From NCBI GenBank assembly GCA_036401895.1, contig DASWTW010000461.1:1-49191 (forward strand): 49,191 bases of DNA, in the 5' to 3' direction. This stretch comes from LB3-1 sp036401895 (GTDB lineage Bacteria > Chloroflexota > Chloroflexia > Chloroflexales > Kallotenuaceae). Below are positions 1-8,748 of the stretch, in pieces. The position numbers and the translations under genes were made by a program. Each line of letters starts with the position of its first letter. Within the stretch, counting starts at the first letter, position 1. The notes beneath the pieces were generated by a model. The model made no database searches, was not told the origin of the DNA, and saw only the letters and a list, made by a program, of their open reading frames with translations.

Positions 1-501
1 GGGCGCTACCTTTTCGCGATCGGCAACAACGAGGCGGCCAGCTACTACTCGGGCGTGCCCGTCGAGCGCATCAAGCTGATCATCTACGTCGTTTCGGGCG
101 TGATGGCGGCGCTAGCCGGGTTTATTCTGGCGGCGCGCTTCGGCAGCACGCGGCCGGACATCGGCAACGGGCTGGAGCTGACCGTGATAACAGTAACGGT
201 GCTGGGCGGCGTCAGCATCTTTGGCGGCAAAGGCACGCTGGCCGGCGCGATCCTGGCGCTGATCCTGGTCGGGCTGCTGCGCTTCGGCATGGGCCTGATC
301 AACCTGCAAGGCCAGATCCAGAATATCGTGATCGGCCTGCTGCTGATCCTGTCGATTCTGCTGCCGCGACTCGGCGCGCGACTTTCGGGCGGTCTGGTCT
401 GGCAGCCGGCCGTGCTGCGCCGAGCGGCGGCTGTGCTCTCGGTGGCGCTGGTCTTTGGCCTGTTCTTCTTCTGGTCGCGCGGCCTGATTCTCACGCCCTA
501 G
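1..501 (+). CDS. Sugar ABC transporter permease, C-terminal part (rhamnose/ribose type)
   Basis: Partial gene open at the left edge; the frame reads from base 1 and stops at 501, leaving about 166 residues. It starts inside the conserved cytoplasmic region of RbsC/RhaP/RhaQ permeases (GRYLFAIGNNEAA, then SGVPVERIK), followed by hydrophobic helices and the family-typical segment VLGGVSIFGGKGTLAGA at about residues 70-85. It forms the membrane channel that takes sugar from the binding protein into the cytoplasm, powered by an ATPase that must lie upstream. The gene for the binding lipoprotein follows after about 120 bases and the rest of the operon is rhamnose catabolism, so L-rhamnose is the probable substrate. 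That specificity comes from context only; the sequence alone would also fit a ribose-family permease. Confidence 0.9.
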   Translation, partial: GRYLFAIGNNEAASYYSGVPVERIKLIIYVVSGVMAALAGFILAARFGSTRPDIGNGLELTVITVTVLGGVSIFGGKGTLAGAILALILVGLLRFGMGLINLQGQIQNIVIGLLLILSILLPRLGARLSGGLVWQPAVLRRAAAVLSVALVFGLFFFWSRGLILTP

Positions 502-623
502 CGCCAGGAGCACCAAAACCAGGAGTTAGCCTGGAAGGAGCGAACGATCGCCGATGATCATGGGGAGTTGTTTTCGCGGCGGATGCAAGCAATGTGGCAA
601 TCTTAGGAACACAGGAGAAATTC

Positions 624-1712
624 ATGCGCAACAAACACCTTTTCGCGTTGATGAGCCTGATGCTGGCGATTTTGACGGCCTGCGGCTCGGCGCCAGCAAC
701 CGACAGCGGCACCCAGGGCTCGCCGGCGGCCAGCGCGTCGTTGGCAGCCAGCCCGGCGGCGAGTGGATCGGCGGCGGCCAGCCCGGCGGCGGGCGGTGCA
801 AAAACCTATGTCCTGGTACCTAAAAACCTTGGCAATCCGTATTTCGACACCGCCAATAAAGGCGCTCAGGAAGCCGCTACAGAGCTGGGCGTGACGGTCA
901 CCTATCAAGGCCCGGCTACCGCAGATGCCACGCAGCAGATTCAATTGCTCAACTCGCTGATCGCGCAGAACGTCAGCGGCCTGGCGATCTCGGCGGATGA
1001 CTCCGACGCGCTGGTGCCGACCGGCAAGCAGGCGATCGAGGCCGGCATTCCGGTGGTCACCTGGGACTCGGCGATCTCCGAGGGCGGGCGCACGGTGCAT
1101 ATCAACCAGGCCGTGGCGGCAGATATTGCCGTGGTGCAGCTTCAGATGGCCAAGGAATTGGCGGGCGGATCGGGCAAGATCGCGATCCTGAGCGCCACGT
1201 CGACCGCGCCGAACCAGAACGAGTGGATCGCGCTGATGCAGGAAGAGCTGAAGAAGCCTGACTACGCCACGCTTGAGCTGGTCGATACGGTCTACGGCGA
1301 CGACGACGACCAGAAGAGCTACACCGAGGCGCAGGGCCTGATGACCAAGCACCCGGATCTCAAGGTGATCATCGCGCCGACGACGGTTGGCATTGCCGCC
1401 GCCGCCCGTGCGGTCCAGGACGCCAACAAGGTCAACTCGGTGTTTGTCACCGGCCTGGGCACGCCCAACCAGATGCGCGATTACGTCAAGAGCGGCGCGG
1501 CTCCGCAGTTTGCGCTGTGGAATCCCGGCGACCTGGGCTACCTCGCGATCCAGACGCTGAACGCGATCAGCAGCGGCACGATCAAGGGCGCTCCCGGCGA
1601 CAAGTTCACGGCGGGACGGCTCGGCGAGTACACGATCGCCGAGGACGGCACGGTGCTGCTGGGCAAGCCGACGGTCTTCAACAAAGATAACATCGATCAG
1701 TTCGACTTCTAG
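624..1712 (+). CDS. rhaS: Rhamnose ABC transporter substrate-binding lipoprotein
   Basis: Periplasmic-binding-protein-like lipoprotein of 362 residues that captures sugar outside the membrane. The N-terminus is a lipoprotein signal: charged MRNKH, a hydrophobic core, then the lipobox LTAC with Cys20. A linker rich in Ala, Ser, Gly and Pro follows (about residues 25-55), and the binding domain opens with VLVPKNLGNPYFD, typical of RhaS-type proteins of the RbsB superfamily. I chose ATG 624 over an in-frame GTG at 594 because an AGGAGA Shine-Dalgarno (613-618) lies just upstream and because it puts the signal peptide at the true N-terminus. It sits between the permease and rhaM. The linker is encoded by small imperfect DNA repeats (cagcccggcggc-like units near 740-795). 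Rhamnose specificity is inferred from family resemblance and context. Confidence 0.88.
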   Translation: MRNKHLFALMSLMLAILTACGSAPATDSGTQGSPAASASLAASPAASGSAAASPAAGGAKTYVLVPKNLGNPYFDTANKGAQEAATELGVTVTYQGPATADATQQIQLLNSLIAQNVSGLAISADDSDALVPTGKQAIEAGIPVVTWDSAISEGGRTVHINQAVAADIAVVQLQMAKELAGGSGKIAILSATSTAPNQNEWIALMQEELKKPDYATLELVDTVYGDDDDQKSYTEAQGLMTKHPDLKVIIAPTTVGIAAAARAVQDANKVNSVFVTGLGTPNQMRDYVKSGAAPQFALWNPGDLGYLAIQTLNAISSGTIKGAPGDKFTAGRLGEYTIAEDGTVLLGKPTVFNKDNIDQFDF

Positions 1713-1726
1713 CGGCGCGGATATTC

Positions 1727-1770
1727 GATCGCTTCGGCGGGCTACGAGCCTCCAGCGCGCCGGAGCGATC
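1727..1770 (+). other. Intercistronic stem-loop between rhaS and rhaM
   Basis: Bases 1727-1739 (gatcgcttcggcg) pair with 1758-1770 (cgccggagcgatc) over 13 positions with one G-U pair; the loop is 18 bases. There is no U tract, so it looks like a 3'-stabilising or partially attenuating hairpin. Such a hairpin would let the binding protein be made in excess over downstream enzymes, as is common after binding-protein genes. Confidence 0.6.
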
Positions 1771-1790
1771 CCCCCAGAGAGGAGCGGGAG

Positions 1791-2114
1791 ATGAAACGAG
1801 TCGGATTTATGCTCAAAGTGCGCCAGGACAAGCTCGAAGAATATAAACACCATCACGAAAACGTCTGGCCCGAGATGCAGGCGGCGCTGCGCGAGGCCGG
1901 CTGGCACAACTACTCGCTGTTTGTGCGCGACGACGGCCTGCTCTTCGGCTACTTCGAAACGCCCGAAAGCTTAGCGACGGCCCAGGCGCAGATGGCCGCA
2001 ACCGAGATCAACACGCGCTGGCAAGAATTTATGGCTCCCTTTTTTGAATCGCCGAATAACGCGCGTCCAGATGAAATGTTCCTTGAATTGCAAGAAATTT
2101 TTCACCTTGATTAA
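1791..2114 (+). CDS. rhaM: L-rhamnose mutarotase
   Basis: Small cytoplasmic enzyme (107 residues, normal length for the family) that interconverts the alpha and beta anomers of L-rhamnose so the isomerase gets its preferred form. The sequence has the RhaM/YiiL layout: N-terminal MKRVGFMLKVRQDKLEEYK, the conserved HENVWPEM segment near residue 23 with the catalytic-type His, the GWHNYSLF strand, LFGYFE near residue 46, and a C-terminal ELQEIFHLD. A Shine-Dalgarno GAGAGGAG precedes the ATG. It lies between the transporter genes and rhaA. The last 80 bases are more AT-rich than the flanks, which may just reflect the sequence around the rhaA ribosome-binding site. Confidence 0.95.
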   Translation: MKRVGFMLKVRQDKLEEYKHHHENVWPEMQAALREAGWHNYSLFVRDDGLLFGYFETPESLATAQAQMAATEINTRWQEFMAPFFESPNNARPDEMFLELQEIFHLD

Positions 2115-2135
2115 TCAGCTTCACAAGGAGGAGCT

Positions 2136-3416
2136 ATGCGAAATACCGCTCCCACAACCAAAGATCTGCAAAGCGCCTACGCGCAGGCCCAGGAGCGCTA
2201 CGCGGCGCTGGGCGTCGATACCGAGCAGGCGCTGGCCCGGCTGGCGCAGATCTCTCTGAGCCTGCACTGCTGGCAGGGCGACGACGTGGCCGGCTTCGAG
2301 GCGCCGGGCGGCGAGCTGGGCGGCGGCATCGCGGCGACCGGCAACTATCCCGGCAAGGCCCGCAGCGCCGACGAGCTGCGCCAGGATCTGGATCAGGTGT
2401 ACAGCCTGCTTCCCGGCAAGCACCGCCTGAATCTCCATGCGATCTACGCCGAAACCGGCGGGCGGAAAGTCGAGCGCAACGAGCTACAGCCCGAGCATTT
2501 CGCGGCCTGGGTCGATTGGGCCAGAGCCAACGGTCACGGCGTCGACTTCAACCCGACCTGCTTTGGCCATCCCATGGCCGAGAGCGGCTTCACGCTGTCG
2601 AGCTACGATCCGGCGGTGCGCCAGTTCTGGATCGAGCACTGCATCGCGTCACGGGAGATCGGCGCGCACTTTGGCCGCGAGCTGGGCACGCCCTGCGTCA
2701 CCAACATCTGGATTCCCGACGGCTTCAAAGACACGCCGGTCGATCGCCTGACGCCGCGCCGGCTGCTCAAAGAGTCGCTGGATCAGATCTTGGCCGCGCC
2801 GATCGATCGCCAGCACAACCTGGACGCCGTCGAAAGCAAGCTCTTCGGCCTCGGCTCGGAAAGCTACGTCGTCGGCTCGCACGAGTTCTACATGGGCTAC
2901 GCGCTCAGCAACGACGTGCTGATCTGCCTCGACAGCGGCCACTTCCACCCCACCGAGTCGATCGCCGACAAGATCTCGTCGATGCTGCTCTACGTGGATG
3001 AGATGCTGCTGCATATCAGCCGTGGCGTGCGCTGGGACAGCGATCATGTGGTCACGCTCAGCGACGAGACGCAGGCGCTGCTGCAAGAGATCGTGCGCAA
3101 CGATGTGCTCGATCGTGTTCATATCGGCCTGGACTTCTTCGACGCCAGCATCAACCGGGTCGCGGCCTGGGTGATCGGCGCGCGCAATGTGCAGCGGGCG
3201 GCGCTGCTGGCGCTGCTGGAGCCGATCGAGGAGCTGCGCGAGGCCGAGCGCGGCGGGGATTACACCACGCGGCTGGCGCTGCTCGAAGAGCAAAAGGGGC
3301 TGCCCTGGGCGGCGGTCTGGGATTATTTCTGCCTCCAGAACGATGTTCCCGTCGGCAGGAGCTATCTCGATCAGATTCGATCCTATGAAACACAAGAGCT
3401 CGCGCTGCGCGGGTGA
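2136..3416 (+). CDS. rhaA: L-rhamnose isomerase (RhaA type)
   Basis: Converts L-rhamnose to L-rhamnulose in the cytoplasm. At 426 residues it is close to the E. coli enzyme (419) and shares long blocks with it: SLHCWQGDDVAGFE near residue 42, GGIAATGNYPGKARSADELR, LNLHAIYAETG, the metal-site regions DAVESKLFGLGSESY, GHFHPTES and WDSDHVV, and a C-terminal LALLEEQKGLPW. This is the enterobacterial-type RhaA, not the shorter RhaI type of pseudomonads. A strong Shine-Dalgarno AAGGAGG ends 7 bases before the ATG. rhaEW starts 11 bases after its stop, so translation is probably coupled. All metal-binding blocks I can see are present, so it should be active. Confidence 0.97.
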   Translation: MRNTAPTTKDLQSAYAQAQERYAALGVDTEQALARLAQISLSLHCWQGDDVAGFEAPGGELGGGIAATGNYPGKARSADELRQDLDQVYSLLPGKHRLNLHAIYAETGGRKVERNELQPEHFAAWVDWARANGHGVDFNPTCFGHPMAESGFTLSSYDPAVRQFWIEHCIASREIGAHFGRELGTPCVTNIWIPDGFKDTPVDRLTPRRLLKESLDQILAAPIDRQHNLDAVESKLFGLGSESYVVGSHEFYMGYALSNDVLICLDSGHFHPTESIADKISSMLLYVDEMLLHISRGVRWDSDHVVTLSDETQALLQEIVRNDVLDRVHIGLDFFDASINRVAAWVIGARNVQRAALLALLEPIEELREAERGGDYTTRLALLEEQKGLPWAAVWDYFCLQNDVPVGRSYLDQIRSYETQELALRG

Positions 3417-3427
3417 GGAGAAGATAG

Positions 3428-5632
3428 ATGGCAACTCAACAACCGACGTTTCAGCATGTAACCTATGCCTGGGACGATCAGCACGCGGCGCAGCTCGATC
3501 CGGTCGCGCGGCTGGTCTACCGCTCCAATATTCTGGGCGCCGACCAGCGCATCACCAATACCGGCGGCGGCAACACGTCGTCCAAGATCGCCGAGACCGA
3601 TCCGCTGACCGGCGATCCCGTCGAGGTGCTGTGGGTCAAAGGCTCGGGCGGCGATCTGCGCACTGCCAAGCGCGAAAACTTCTCGTCGCTGTACATGGAC
3701 AAGCTGCGGGCGTTGCAGGCGCACTATCACCACGCGCCGGAGCGCGGCCCCAAAACCGCGATCGAGGACGCGATGGTTGGGCTGTACAACCACTGCACAT
3801 TCAACCTCAACCCGCGTCCCTCCTCGATCGACACGCCGCTGCACGCGTTTGTTAACCGCAAGCACGTGGACCATATGCATCCTAACGCCGTAATCGCGAT
3901 CGCCGCCGCCAAAAACTCGGAGCGGCTGACCAAGGAAATCTACGGCGACGAGGTAATCTGGACGGCCTGGCAGCGGCCCGGCTTCGATCTCGGCCTCAAG
4001 CTGGAGCAGATCCTCGGCGAGCATCCGCAGGCCAAGGGCGTGATCCTCGGCGGTCACGGCCTGATCAACTGGGCCGACGACGACAAAGCGTGCTACGAGC
4101 TGACGCTGGACCTGATCGAGCGCGCGGCGCGCTACATCGAGGCGCGCGACAAAGGCGAGCAAACCTTCGGCGGCCAGCAGTACGCGGCCCTGGACGAGGC
4201 GCAGCGTCACGCGGTTTTCGGCGAGATCTTGCCCTGGCTGCGCGGTCAGGTCAGCCAGGGTGCCTTCGGGGCCAAGCGCTTCGTCGGCACAATCCAGGAC
4301 GACGCGACGATCCAGCGCTTTGTGAACAGCCACGACGCGCCGCGACTGGCCGAGCTGGGCACTTCCTGCCCGGATCATTTTCTGCGCACCAAGATCAAGC
4401 CGCTGTATGTGGCGTGGAATCCACAGACCGAGGACATGGACGCGCTCAAGCAAAAATTGACCGCCGGCCTCGCGCAGTATCGCCAGGATTACGCGGCTTA
4501 CTACGAGCAGCACAAGCACGCAGACTCGCCGGCCATGCGCGATCCCAACCCAACCGTGATTCTGATTCCGGGCCTGGGCATGATCGCCTGGGGCAAGGAC
4601 AAGAGCGAGTCGCGGGTGACGGCCGAGTTCTACAACTGCGCGATCGAGGTCATGCGCGGCGCCGAGGCGATCGACGAGTATACCGCGCTGCCGCTTCAGG
4701 AAGCCTTCGACATCGAGTACTGGCTGCTCGAAGAGGCCAAGCTTCAGCGCATGCCTCCCGAGAAGGAGCTGGCGCGGCGGATCGTCGTGGTCGTCGGCGC
4801 GGGCAGCGGCATTGGTCGGGCGACGGCGCATCGTGTTGCCCGCGAAGGCGCGCACGTGGTCTGCGCGGATCTTCATGCCGAGGCTGCGCAATCGGCGGCA
4901 GACGAGCTGACCGGGCGCTACGGCAAAGGCATTGGCGTAGCCGGCAGTGGCATTTCCAGCAGCGGCCCGGCGATCGGCCTGGGCGTCGACATCACCAGGC
5001 GCGAGTCGGTGCGCGCGATGTTCGAGCAGGTGCTGCTAGCCTACGGCGGCCTGGACGATGTGATCGTCACGGCGGGAATCTACGTGCCGCCGGATCGCGA
5101 GGGCCGCATTCCCGACGACAAGTGGGGCCTGTCGTTCAACATCAACGTGACCGGGCTCTACCTCGTGGCCGACGAGGCCAATCGCATCTGGCGCACGCAG
5201 GGATTGCGCGGCAACCTGGTGCTGACCACCAGCGTCAACGCGGCCGTCTCCAAAAAAGGCTCGCTGGCCTACGACACCAGCAAGGCGGCGGCGAATCATC
5301 TGGTGCGCGAGCTGGCGATCGAGCTGGCGCCGCTGGTGCGCGTCAACGGCCTGGCTCCTGCTACAGTTGTCGAAGGATCGAGCATGTTTCCGCGCGATCG
5401 GGTGATCGCCTCGCTGTCGAAGTACAACATCGCATTCGGCGACGACGAGTCGACCGAGGCGCTGCGCGAAAAGCTGGCCAACTTCTACGCTCAGCGCACG
5501 CTGACGCAAGCCCCGATCACGCTCGACGATCAGGCTGAGGTGGCGTTCCTGCTGATCAGCAAAGCCTTCAGCAAGACCACCGGCCAGATCTTCAGCGTCG
5601 ACGGCGGGCTGTCCGAGGCGTTTCTGCGCTGA
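3428..5632 (+). CDS. rhaEW: Bifunctional rhamnulose-1-phosphate aldolase / L-lactaldehyde dehydrogenase
   Basis: Fusion enzyme of 734 residues. The N-terminal half (about 1-430) is a class II aldolase/adducin domain with the zinc pair in KHVDHMHPNAV (His149 and His151) and the later GGHGLINW histidine. It splits rhamnulose-1-phosphate into DHAP and L-lactaldehyde. The C-terminal half (about 445-734) is a short-chain dehydrogenase with nucleotide-binding VVGAGSGIGRATA near residue 453, the catalytic pair in YDTSK (Tyr615, Lys619), and a VDGGLSEAFLR end. It should oxidise L-lactaldehyde to L-lactate. This fusion is known from Chloroflexus and some Bacillus rhamnose loci. The next genes (lutABC) use the lactate. 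A separate E. coli-like rhaD is also present downstream, so aldolase activity may be duplicated. Confidence 0.95.
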   Translation: MATQQPTFQHVTYAWDDQHAAQLDPVARLVYRSNILGADQRITNTGGGNTSSKIAETDPLTGDPVEVLWVKGSGGDLRTAKRENFSSLYMDKLRALQAHYHHAPERGPKTAIEDAMVGLYNHCTFNLNPRPSSIDTPLHAFVNRKHVDHMHPNAVIAIAAAKNSERLTKEIYGDEVIWTAWQRPGFDLGLKLEQILGEHPQAKGVILGGHGLINWADDDKACYELTLDLIERAARYIEARDKGEQTFGGQQYAALDEAQRHAVFGEILPWLRGQVSQGAFGAKRFVGTIQDDATIQRFVNSHDAPRLAELGTSCPDHFLRTKIKPLYVAWNPQTEDMDALKQKLTAGLAQYRQDYAAYYEQHKHADSPAMRDPNPTVILIPGLGMIAWGKDKSESRVTAEFYNCAIEVMRGAEAIDEYTALPLQEAFDIEYWLLEEAKLQRMPPEKELARRIVVVVGAGSGIGRATAHRVAREGAHVVCADLHAEAAQSAADELTGRYGKGIGVAGSGISSSGPAIGLGVDITRRESVRAMFEQVLLAYGGLDDVIVTAGIYVPPDREGRIPDDKWGLSFNINVTGLYLVADEANRIWRTQGLRGNLVLTTSVNAAVSKKGSLAYDTSKAAANHLVRELAIELAPLVRVNGLAPATVVEGSSMFPRDRVIASLSKYNIAFGDDESTEALREKLANFYAQRTLTQAPITLDDQAEVAFLLISKAFSKTTGQIFSVDGGLSEAFLR

Positions 5633-5649
5633 TGACGGGAAGCGAAGGT

Positions 5650-5755
5650 ATGGCGATTCTGGGCGTTTTGTAGGGGCGTGCTGCGCACGCCCTGGGCGTA
5701 TCGCAATACGCCCCGACGAGATCAATCGATACGCCCTCTGCTTTCGAATCGCCAT
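5650..5755. repeat. Small element with terminal inverted repeats and two stem-loops between rhaEW and lutA
   Basis: The 10-base ends atggcgattc (5650-5659) and gaatcgccat (5746-5755) are perfect inverted repeats. Inside are two compact hairpins: 5674-5692 (gggcgtgc-type arms around tgc) and 5694-5713 (gggcgtat, loop cgca, atacgccc). The GGGGCGT...ACGCCC pattern looks like a REP-like dispersed intergenic repeat. It fills most of the gap between two genes of the same operon and could stabilise or process the mRNA. It has no coding content. I did not see another full copy in this window. Confidence 0.6.
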
Positions 5756-5771
5756 CTTACAAGGCCAATCT

Positions 5772-6512
5772 ATGAAGGTTGCACTCTTTATAACCTGCTT
5801 CAACGACACGCTCTTTCCGCAGACGGGCCAGGCAGTCGTGCGGGTGCTGGAGCGGCTCGGCCACACGGTCGAGTTCCCGATGGAGCAGACCTGCTGCGGG
5901 CAGATGCACTTCAACACCGGCTACCAGCGCGAGTCGATCCCGCTGGCGCGGCATTTTGTGCAGACGTTTCGCAGCGCCGAGGTGATCGTTTCGCCGTCGG
6001 CCTCGTGCGTGGGCATGGTGCGCGAGTTCTACCCGCGTCTGGCCGAAGTCGCTCAGGATCACCGGCTGGCTGAGGAGATCGCCGCGCTGGTGCCGCGTGT
6101 CTTCGAGCTGTCGGAGTTTCTGGTGCATAAGCTCGGCGTCGAGGATGTCGGCGCCTACTATCCGCATCGCGTCACCTACCACCCGACCTGCCACTCGCTG
6201 CGTATGATCCGCGTCGGCGACGCTCCACTGCGGCTGCTGCGCAAAGTTCGCAGCATCGACCTGGTCGAGCTTCGAGGAGCCGAGGAGTGCTGCGGCTTCG
6301 GCGGCACGTTTGCGATCAAGAACGCCGATACGTCGATGGCGATGCTCGGCGACAAAGTGCGCAACGTGCTCGACACCCGCGCCGAGGTCTGCGTAGCCGC
6401 CGACAACTCGTGCCTGATGCAGATCGGCGGGGCGCTCCACCGGCAGCGGGCGGGAGTGCGCCCGGTGCATCTGGCCGAGATCCTGGCCACCACCGAGGAC
6501 GACGTATCATGA
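5772..6512 (+). CDS. lutA: L-lactate oxidation iron-sulfur protein LutA/LldE
   Basis: A 246-residue (Fe-S)-binding protein with the duplicated CCG-type cysteine layout: ITCFNDTLFP near the N-terminus, TCCGQMHFNTGY at about residue 37, and the second set near the C-terminus (TYHPTCHS, then ECCGFGGTF). Together with LutB and LutC it oxidises L-lactate to pyruvate. Here it would use the L-lactate made by the RhaW domain. Its stop overlaps the lutB start in an ATGA junction (6509-6512), so translation is coupled. The gene sits in the rhamnose operon, as in other bacteria that handle rhamnose through lactaldehyde oxidation, so it is probably induced by rhamnose and not by free lactate. Confidence 0.93.
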   Translation: MKVALFITCFNDTLFPQTGQAVVRVLERLGHTVEFPMEQTCCGQMHFNTGYQRESIPLARHFVQTFRSAEVIVSPSASCVGMVREFYPRLAEVAQDHRLAEEIAALVPRVFELSEFLVHKLGVEDVGAYYPHRVTYHPTCHSLRMIRVGDAPLRLLRKVRSIDLVELRGAEECCGFGGTFAIKNADTSMAMLGDKVRNVLDTRAEVCVAADNSCLMQIGGALHRQRAGVRPVHLAEILATTEDDVS

Positions 6513-8038
6513 ACCAGAGCAACAGCAAATTCCATATTCCGCTGACCTTTCAGGAGTCCGCAAAGGTTGCGCTGGAAAACACGCAGCTGCGGCGCAATCT
6601 GGGCAAGGCTACCCAGACGATTCGAGCCAAGCGCGGCGCGGTGGTGCATGAGCTGCCGGACTGGCAGGAATTACGCGAGGCCGGCCGCGCGATCAAAGAG
6701 CGCACGCTGCGGCATCTCGACGATTACCTGTTGCAGCTCGAATCGTCGGTGCAGCGCGCGGGCGGCCAGGTTCACTGGGCGCGCGATGCCGCCGAGGCCA
6801 ACGCGATTATCGCCGGGATTGCGCGTGAGCACGGCGCCAGCGAGGTGATCAAGGTCAAGTCGCTGACCACCGACGAGATCCGCATGAACGAGGCGCTGAG
6901 CCAGCACGGCGTGACCGCGATCGAGACCGATCTGGCCGAGCTGATCATTCAGCTGGCTCACGAGGAATCGTCGCATATTCTGGTCCCGGCGATCCACAAG
7001 AATCGCGCCGAGATCCGCACGCTGTTTATGCGCGCGCTGGGCATCCAGGAGCTGTCGGACGAGCCGGCGGAGCTGGCGGCGGTCGCGCGGCAATATCTGC
7101 GCACCAAGTTTCTGAGCGTTCCCGTGGCTACCAGCGGCGCGAACTTCGCCGTCGCCGAGACCGGCACGATCGCGGTGGTCGAGTCCGAGGGCAACGGGCG
7201 CATGTGCCTGACACTGCCGCAGGTGCTGATCTCGATCATAGGCATCGAGAAGGTGATCCCGACCTGGCGCGACTTCGAGGTCTTCATGCAGTTGCTGCCG
7301 CGCTCCTCCACGGGCGAGCGCATGAATCCCTACACCTCGTTCTGGACCGGCGTACACCCTGGCGACGGGCCGCAGACGTTTCATCTGGTGCTGCTCGACA
7401 ACGGGCGCAGCCGTGTGCTGGCGGATCAGATCGGGCGGCAGACGCTCAACTGCATTCGCTGTAGCGCCTGCCTCAACGTCTGCCCGGTCTACGAGCGCAC
7501 GGGCGGCCACGCCTACAACTCGGTCTATCCCGGCCCCATCGGCGCGATCCTCACTCCGCAGCTGCTCGGCGTGGAGCGCGCGGGCTCGCTGCCCTACGCC
7601 TCGTCGCTGTGCGGCGCGTGCTACGACGTGTGCCCGGTCAAGATCAATATTCCCGAGGTGCTGGTGCATCTGCGCGCCCAGGTGGTGCGCCACAAGCAGA
7701 CCCAGGAAGGCATCAAGGGCAAGCTCGATCCCGAGGCCGTGGGTATGAAGCTGCTGGCGCGGGTTTTCCGCAGGCCCGAGCGCTACGAGCAGGCGCAAAA
7801 GCTGGCCAGGATCGGACAGCTTCCGTTTGCGCGGCGCGGCGTGATCGAGCGGCTGCCGCCTCCGCTCAACGTGTGGACGACGACTCGCGATCTCACAGCG
7901 GTGCCGCGCCAGTCCTTCCGCGACTGGTGGCGGGAGCGCCAGGCGTCAGGCTCGATCGCCAACACGGGCGCGGATGGCGTCGGCGATGCGGGCGAGGTCA
8001 ACGCCGAGGTTGCGGAAGCGATGAGGGACGAGCCATGA
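6509..8038 (+). CDS. lutB: L-lactate oxidation iron-sulfur protein LutB/LldF
   Basis: A 509-residue protein of the LutB family. I chose ATG 6509, overlapping the lutA stop, because homologous sequence begins there (MNQSNSKFHIPLTFQESAKVA); the frame is open further upstream but that is shadow. The N-terminal two thirds is an LUD-type domain with ATSGANFAVAETGTI and the VVESEGNGRM block. Two ferredoxin-like clusters follow: CIRCSACLNVCPVY at about residue 313 and CGACYDVCPVKI at about residue 368. The C-terminal tail (HLRAQVVRHK onward) is typical. It would pass electrons from lactate oxidation through its 4Fe-4S centres. It overlaps lutC by 4 bases, again ATGA (8035-8038). Confidence 0.94.
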   Translation: MNQSNSKFHIPLTFQESAKVALENTQLRRNLGKATQTIRAKRGAVVHELPDWQELREAGRAIKERTLRHLDDYLLQLESSVQRAGGQVHWARDAAEANAIIAGIAREHGASEVIKVKSLTTDEIRMNEALSQHGVTAIETDLAELIIQLAHEESSHILVPAIHKNRAEIRTLFMRALGIQELSDEPAELAAVARQYLRTKFLSVPVATSGANFAVAETGTIAVVESEGNGRMCLTLPQVLISIIGIEKVIPTWRDFEVFMQLLPRSSTGERMNPYTSFWTGVHPGDGPQTFHLVLLDNGRSRVLADQIGRQTLNCIRCSACLNVCPVYERTGGHAYNSVYPGPIGAILTPQLLGVERAGSLPYASSLCGACYDVCPVKINIPEVLVHLRAQVVRHKQTQEGIKGKLDPEAVGMKLLARVFRRPERYEQAQKLARIGQLPFARRGVIERLPPPLNVWTTTRDLTAVPRQSFRDWWRERQASGSIANTGADGVGDAGEVNAEVAEAMRDEP

Positions 8039-8700
8039 GCGCCCGCGACGAGATTCTTCAACGGGTGCGCAATGCTCTGCGCGACGTGCCCCAGCGCGAG
8101 CAGCCCGCCGACGTTGCGGTCGAGCGAGCCTATCGCGCTGCCGACGACGCGCCACACGAGCAGCTGATCGAGCAATTTATCGAGCGTGTGAGCGAGTACA
8201 AAGCCACGGTGCGACGAGTCACGGCGGCTGCGCTGCCGGCGACGATCGCCGAGGCATGCGCGGCGCGTGGTGTGCGGCTGCTGCTGATTCCGCGCGATAT
8301 TCCCGCCGATTGGCTGCCCGCCGATGTCGAGCCTGTGCCCGATCACAACCTGAGCTACGCCGAGATCGACTCGAGCGACGGCGTACTGACCGGCTGTGCG
8401 CTAGGCATCGCGCAGACAGGAACGATCGTGCTGGACGGCGGGCCACGACAAGGCCGCCGCGTACTCACGCTGCTGCCCGACTATCATCTGTGCGTGGTGT
8501 ATGAAGATCAGATCGTCGGGCTGGTGCCCGAGGCTGTCGCCCGGCTTGAAAACGCCGTTCGTGAGCAGCACCGCGCGCTGACCTGGATCTCAGGCCCATC
8601 GGCGACCTCGGACATCGAGCTGAATCGCGTCGAAGGCGTACACGGGCCACGCACGCTTGAGGTGATCGTCGTGACGGAGAACCTAGAACCCAGAACCTAG
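8035..8700 (+). CDS. lutC: L-lactate utilisation protein LutC/LldG
   Basis: A 221-residue LUD-domain protein and third member of the LutABC set. The start at 8035 overlaps the lutB stop. The family pattern is visible: MSARDEILQRVRNAL at the N-terminus, GVRLLLIPRDIPADWL near residue 79, the glycine-rich GVLTGCALGIAQTGTIVLD segment, RRVLTLLPDYHLCVV, and the ISGPSATSDIELNRVEGVHGP block near residue 184. Oddly, the last eight codons (ENLEPRT and stop) lie in a dispersed gaacctagaaccc repeat that continues past the stop, so the C-terminus and the stop codon are repeat-derived. The conserved core is complete, so function should be intact. Confidence 0.92.
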   Translation: MSARDEILQRVRNALRDVPQREQPADVAVERAYRAADDAPHEQLIEQFIERVSEYKATVRRVTAAALPATIAEACAARGVRLLLIPRDIPADWLPADVEPVPDHNLSYAEIDSSDGVLTGCALGIAQTGTIVLDGGPRQGRRVLTLLPDYHLCVVYEDQIVGLVPEAVARLENAVREQHRALTWISGPSATSDIELNRVEGVHGPRTLEVIVVTENLEPRT

Positions 8701-8720
8701 AACCTAACGGAAGAACAACG
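8678..8720. repeat. Dispersed GAACCTAGAACCC repeat over the end of lutC
   Basis: Four tandem-like units of agaacc(c/t) run across the lutC stop. On the opposite strand the same unit reads ggttctgggttct. The same motif occurs as an inverted pair inside NRPS1 (29207-29293); 28 of 33 bases match between 8678-8710 and the reverse complement of the right NRPS arm. Confidence 0.7.
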
Positions 8721-8748
8721 AACAGCAGAATAAAAGTAAGTATCACCG

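Noticed and set aside
603..1907. Long open frame on the minus strand opposite rhaS
   Set aside because: Arg-, His- and Asp-rich translation without family motifs, and exactly antisense to a well-supported gene. Such shadows are common at this GC content.
3383..4891. Minus-strand open frame of about 500 codons opposite rhaEW
   Set aside because: No recognisable domain, and it lies on top of the catalytic motifs of rhaEW.
8678..8720. CRISPR-like array at the end of lutC
   Set aside because: The units are only 7-10 bases, adjacent and without spacers. It is a simple-sequence repeat.
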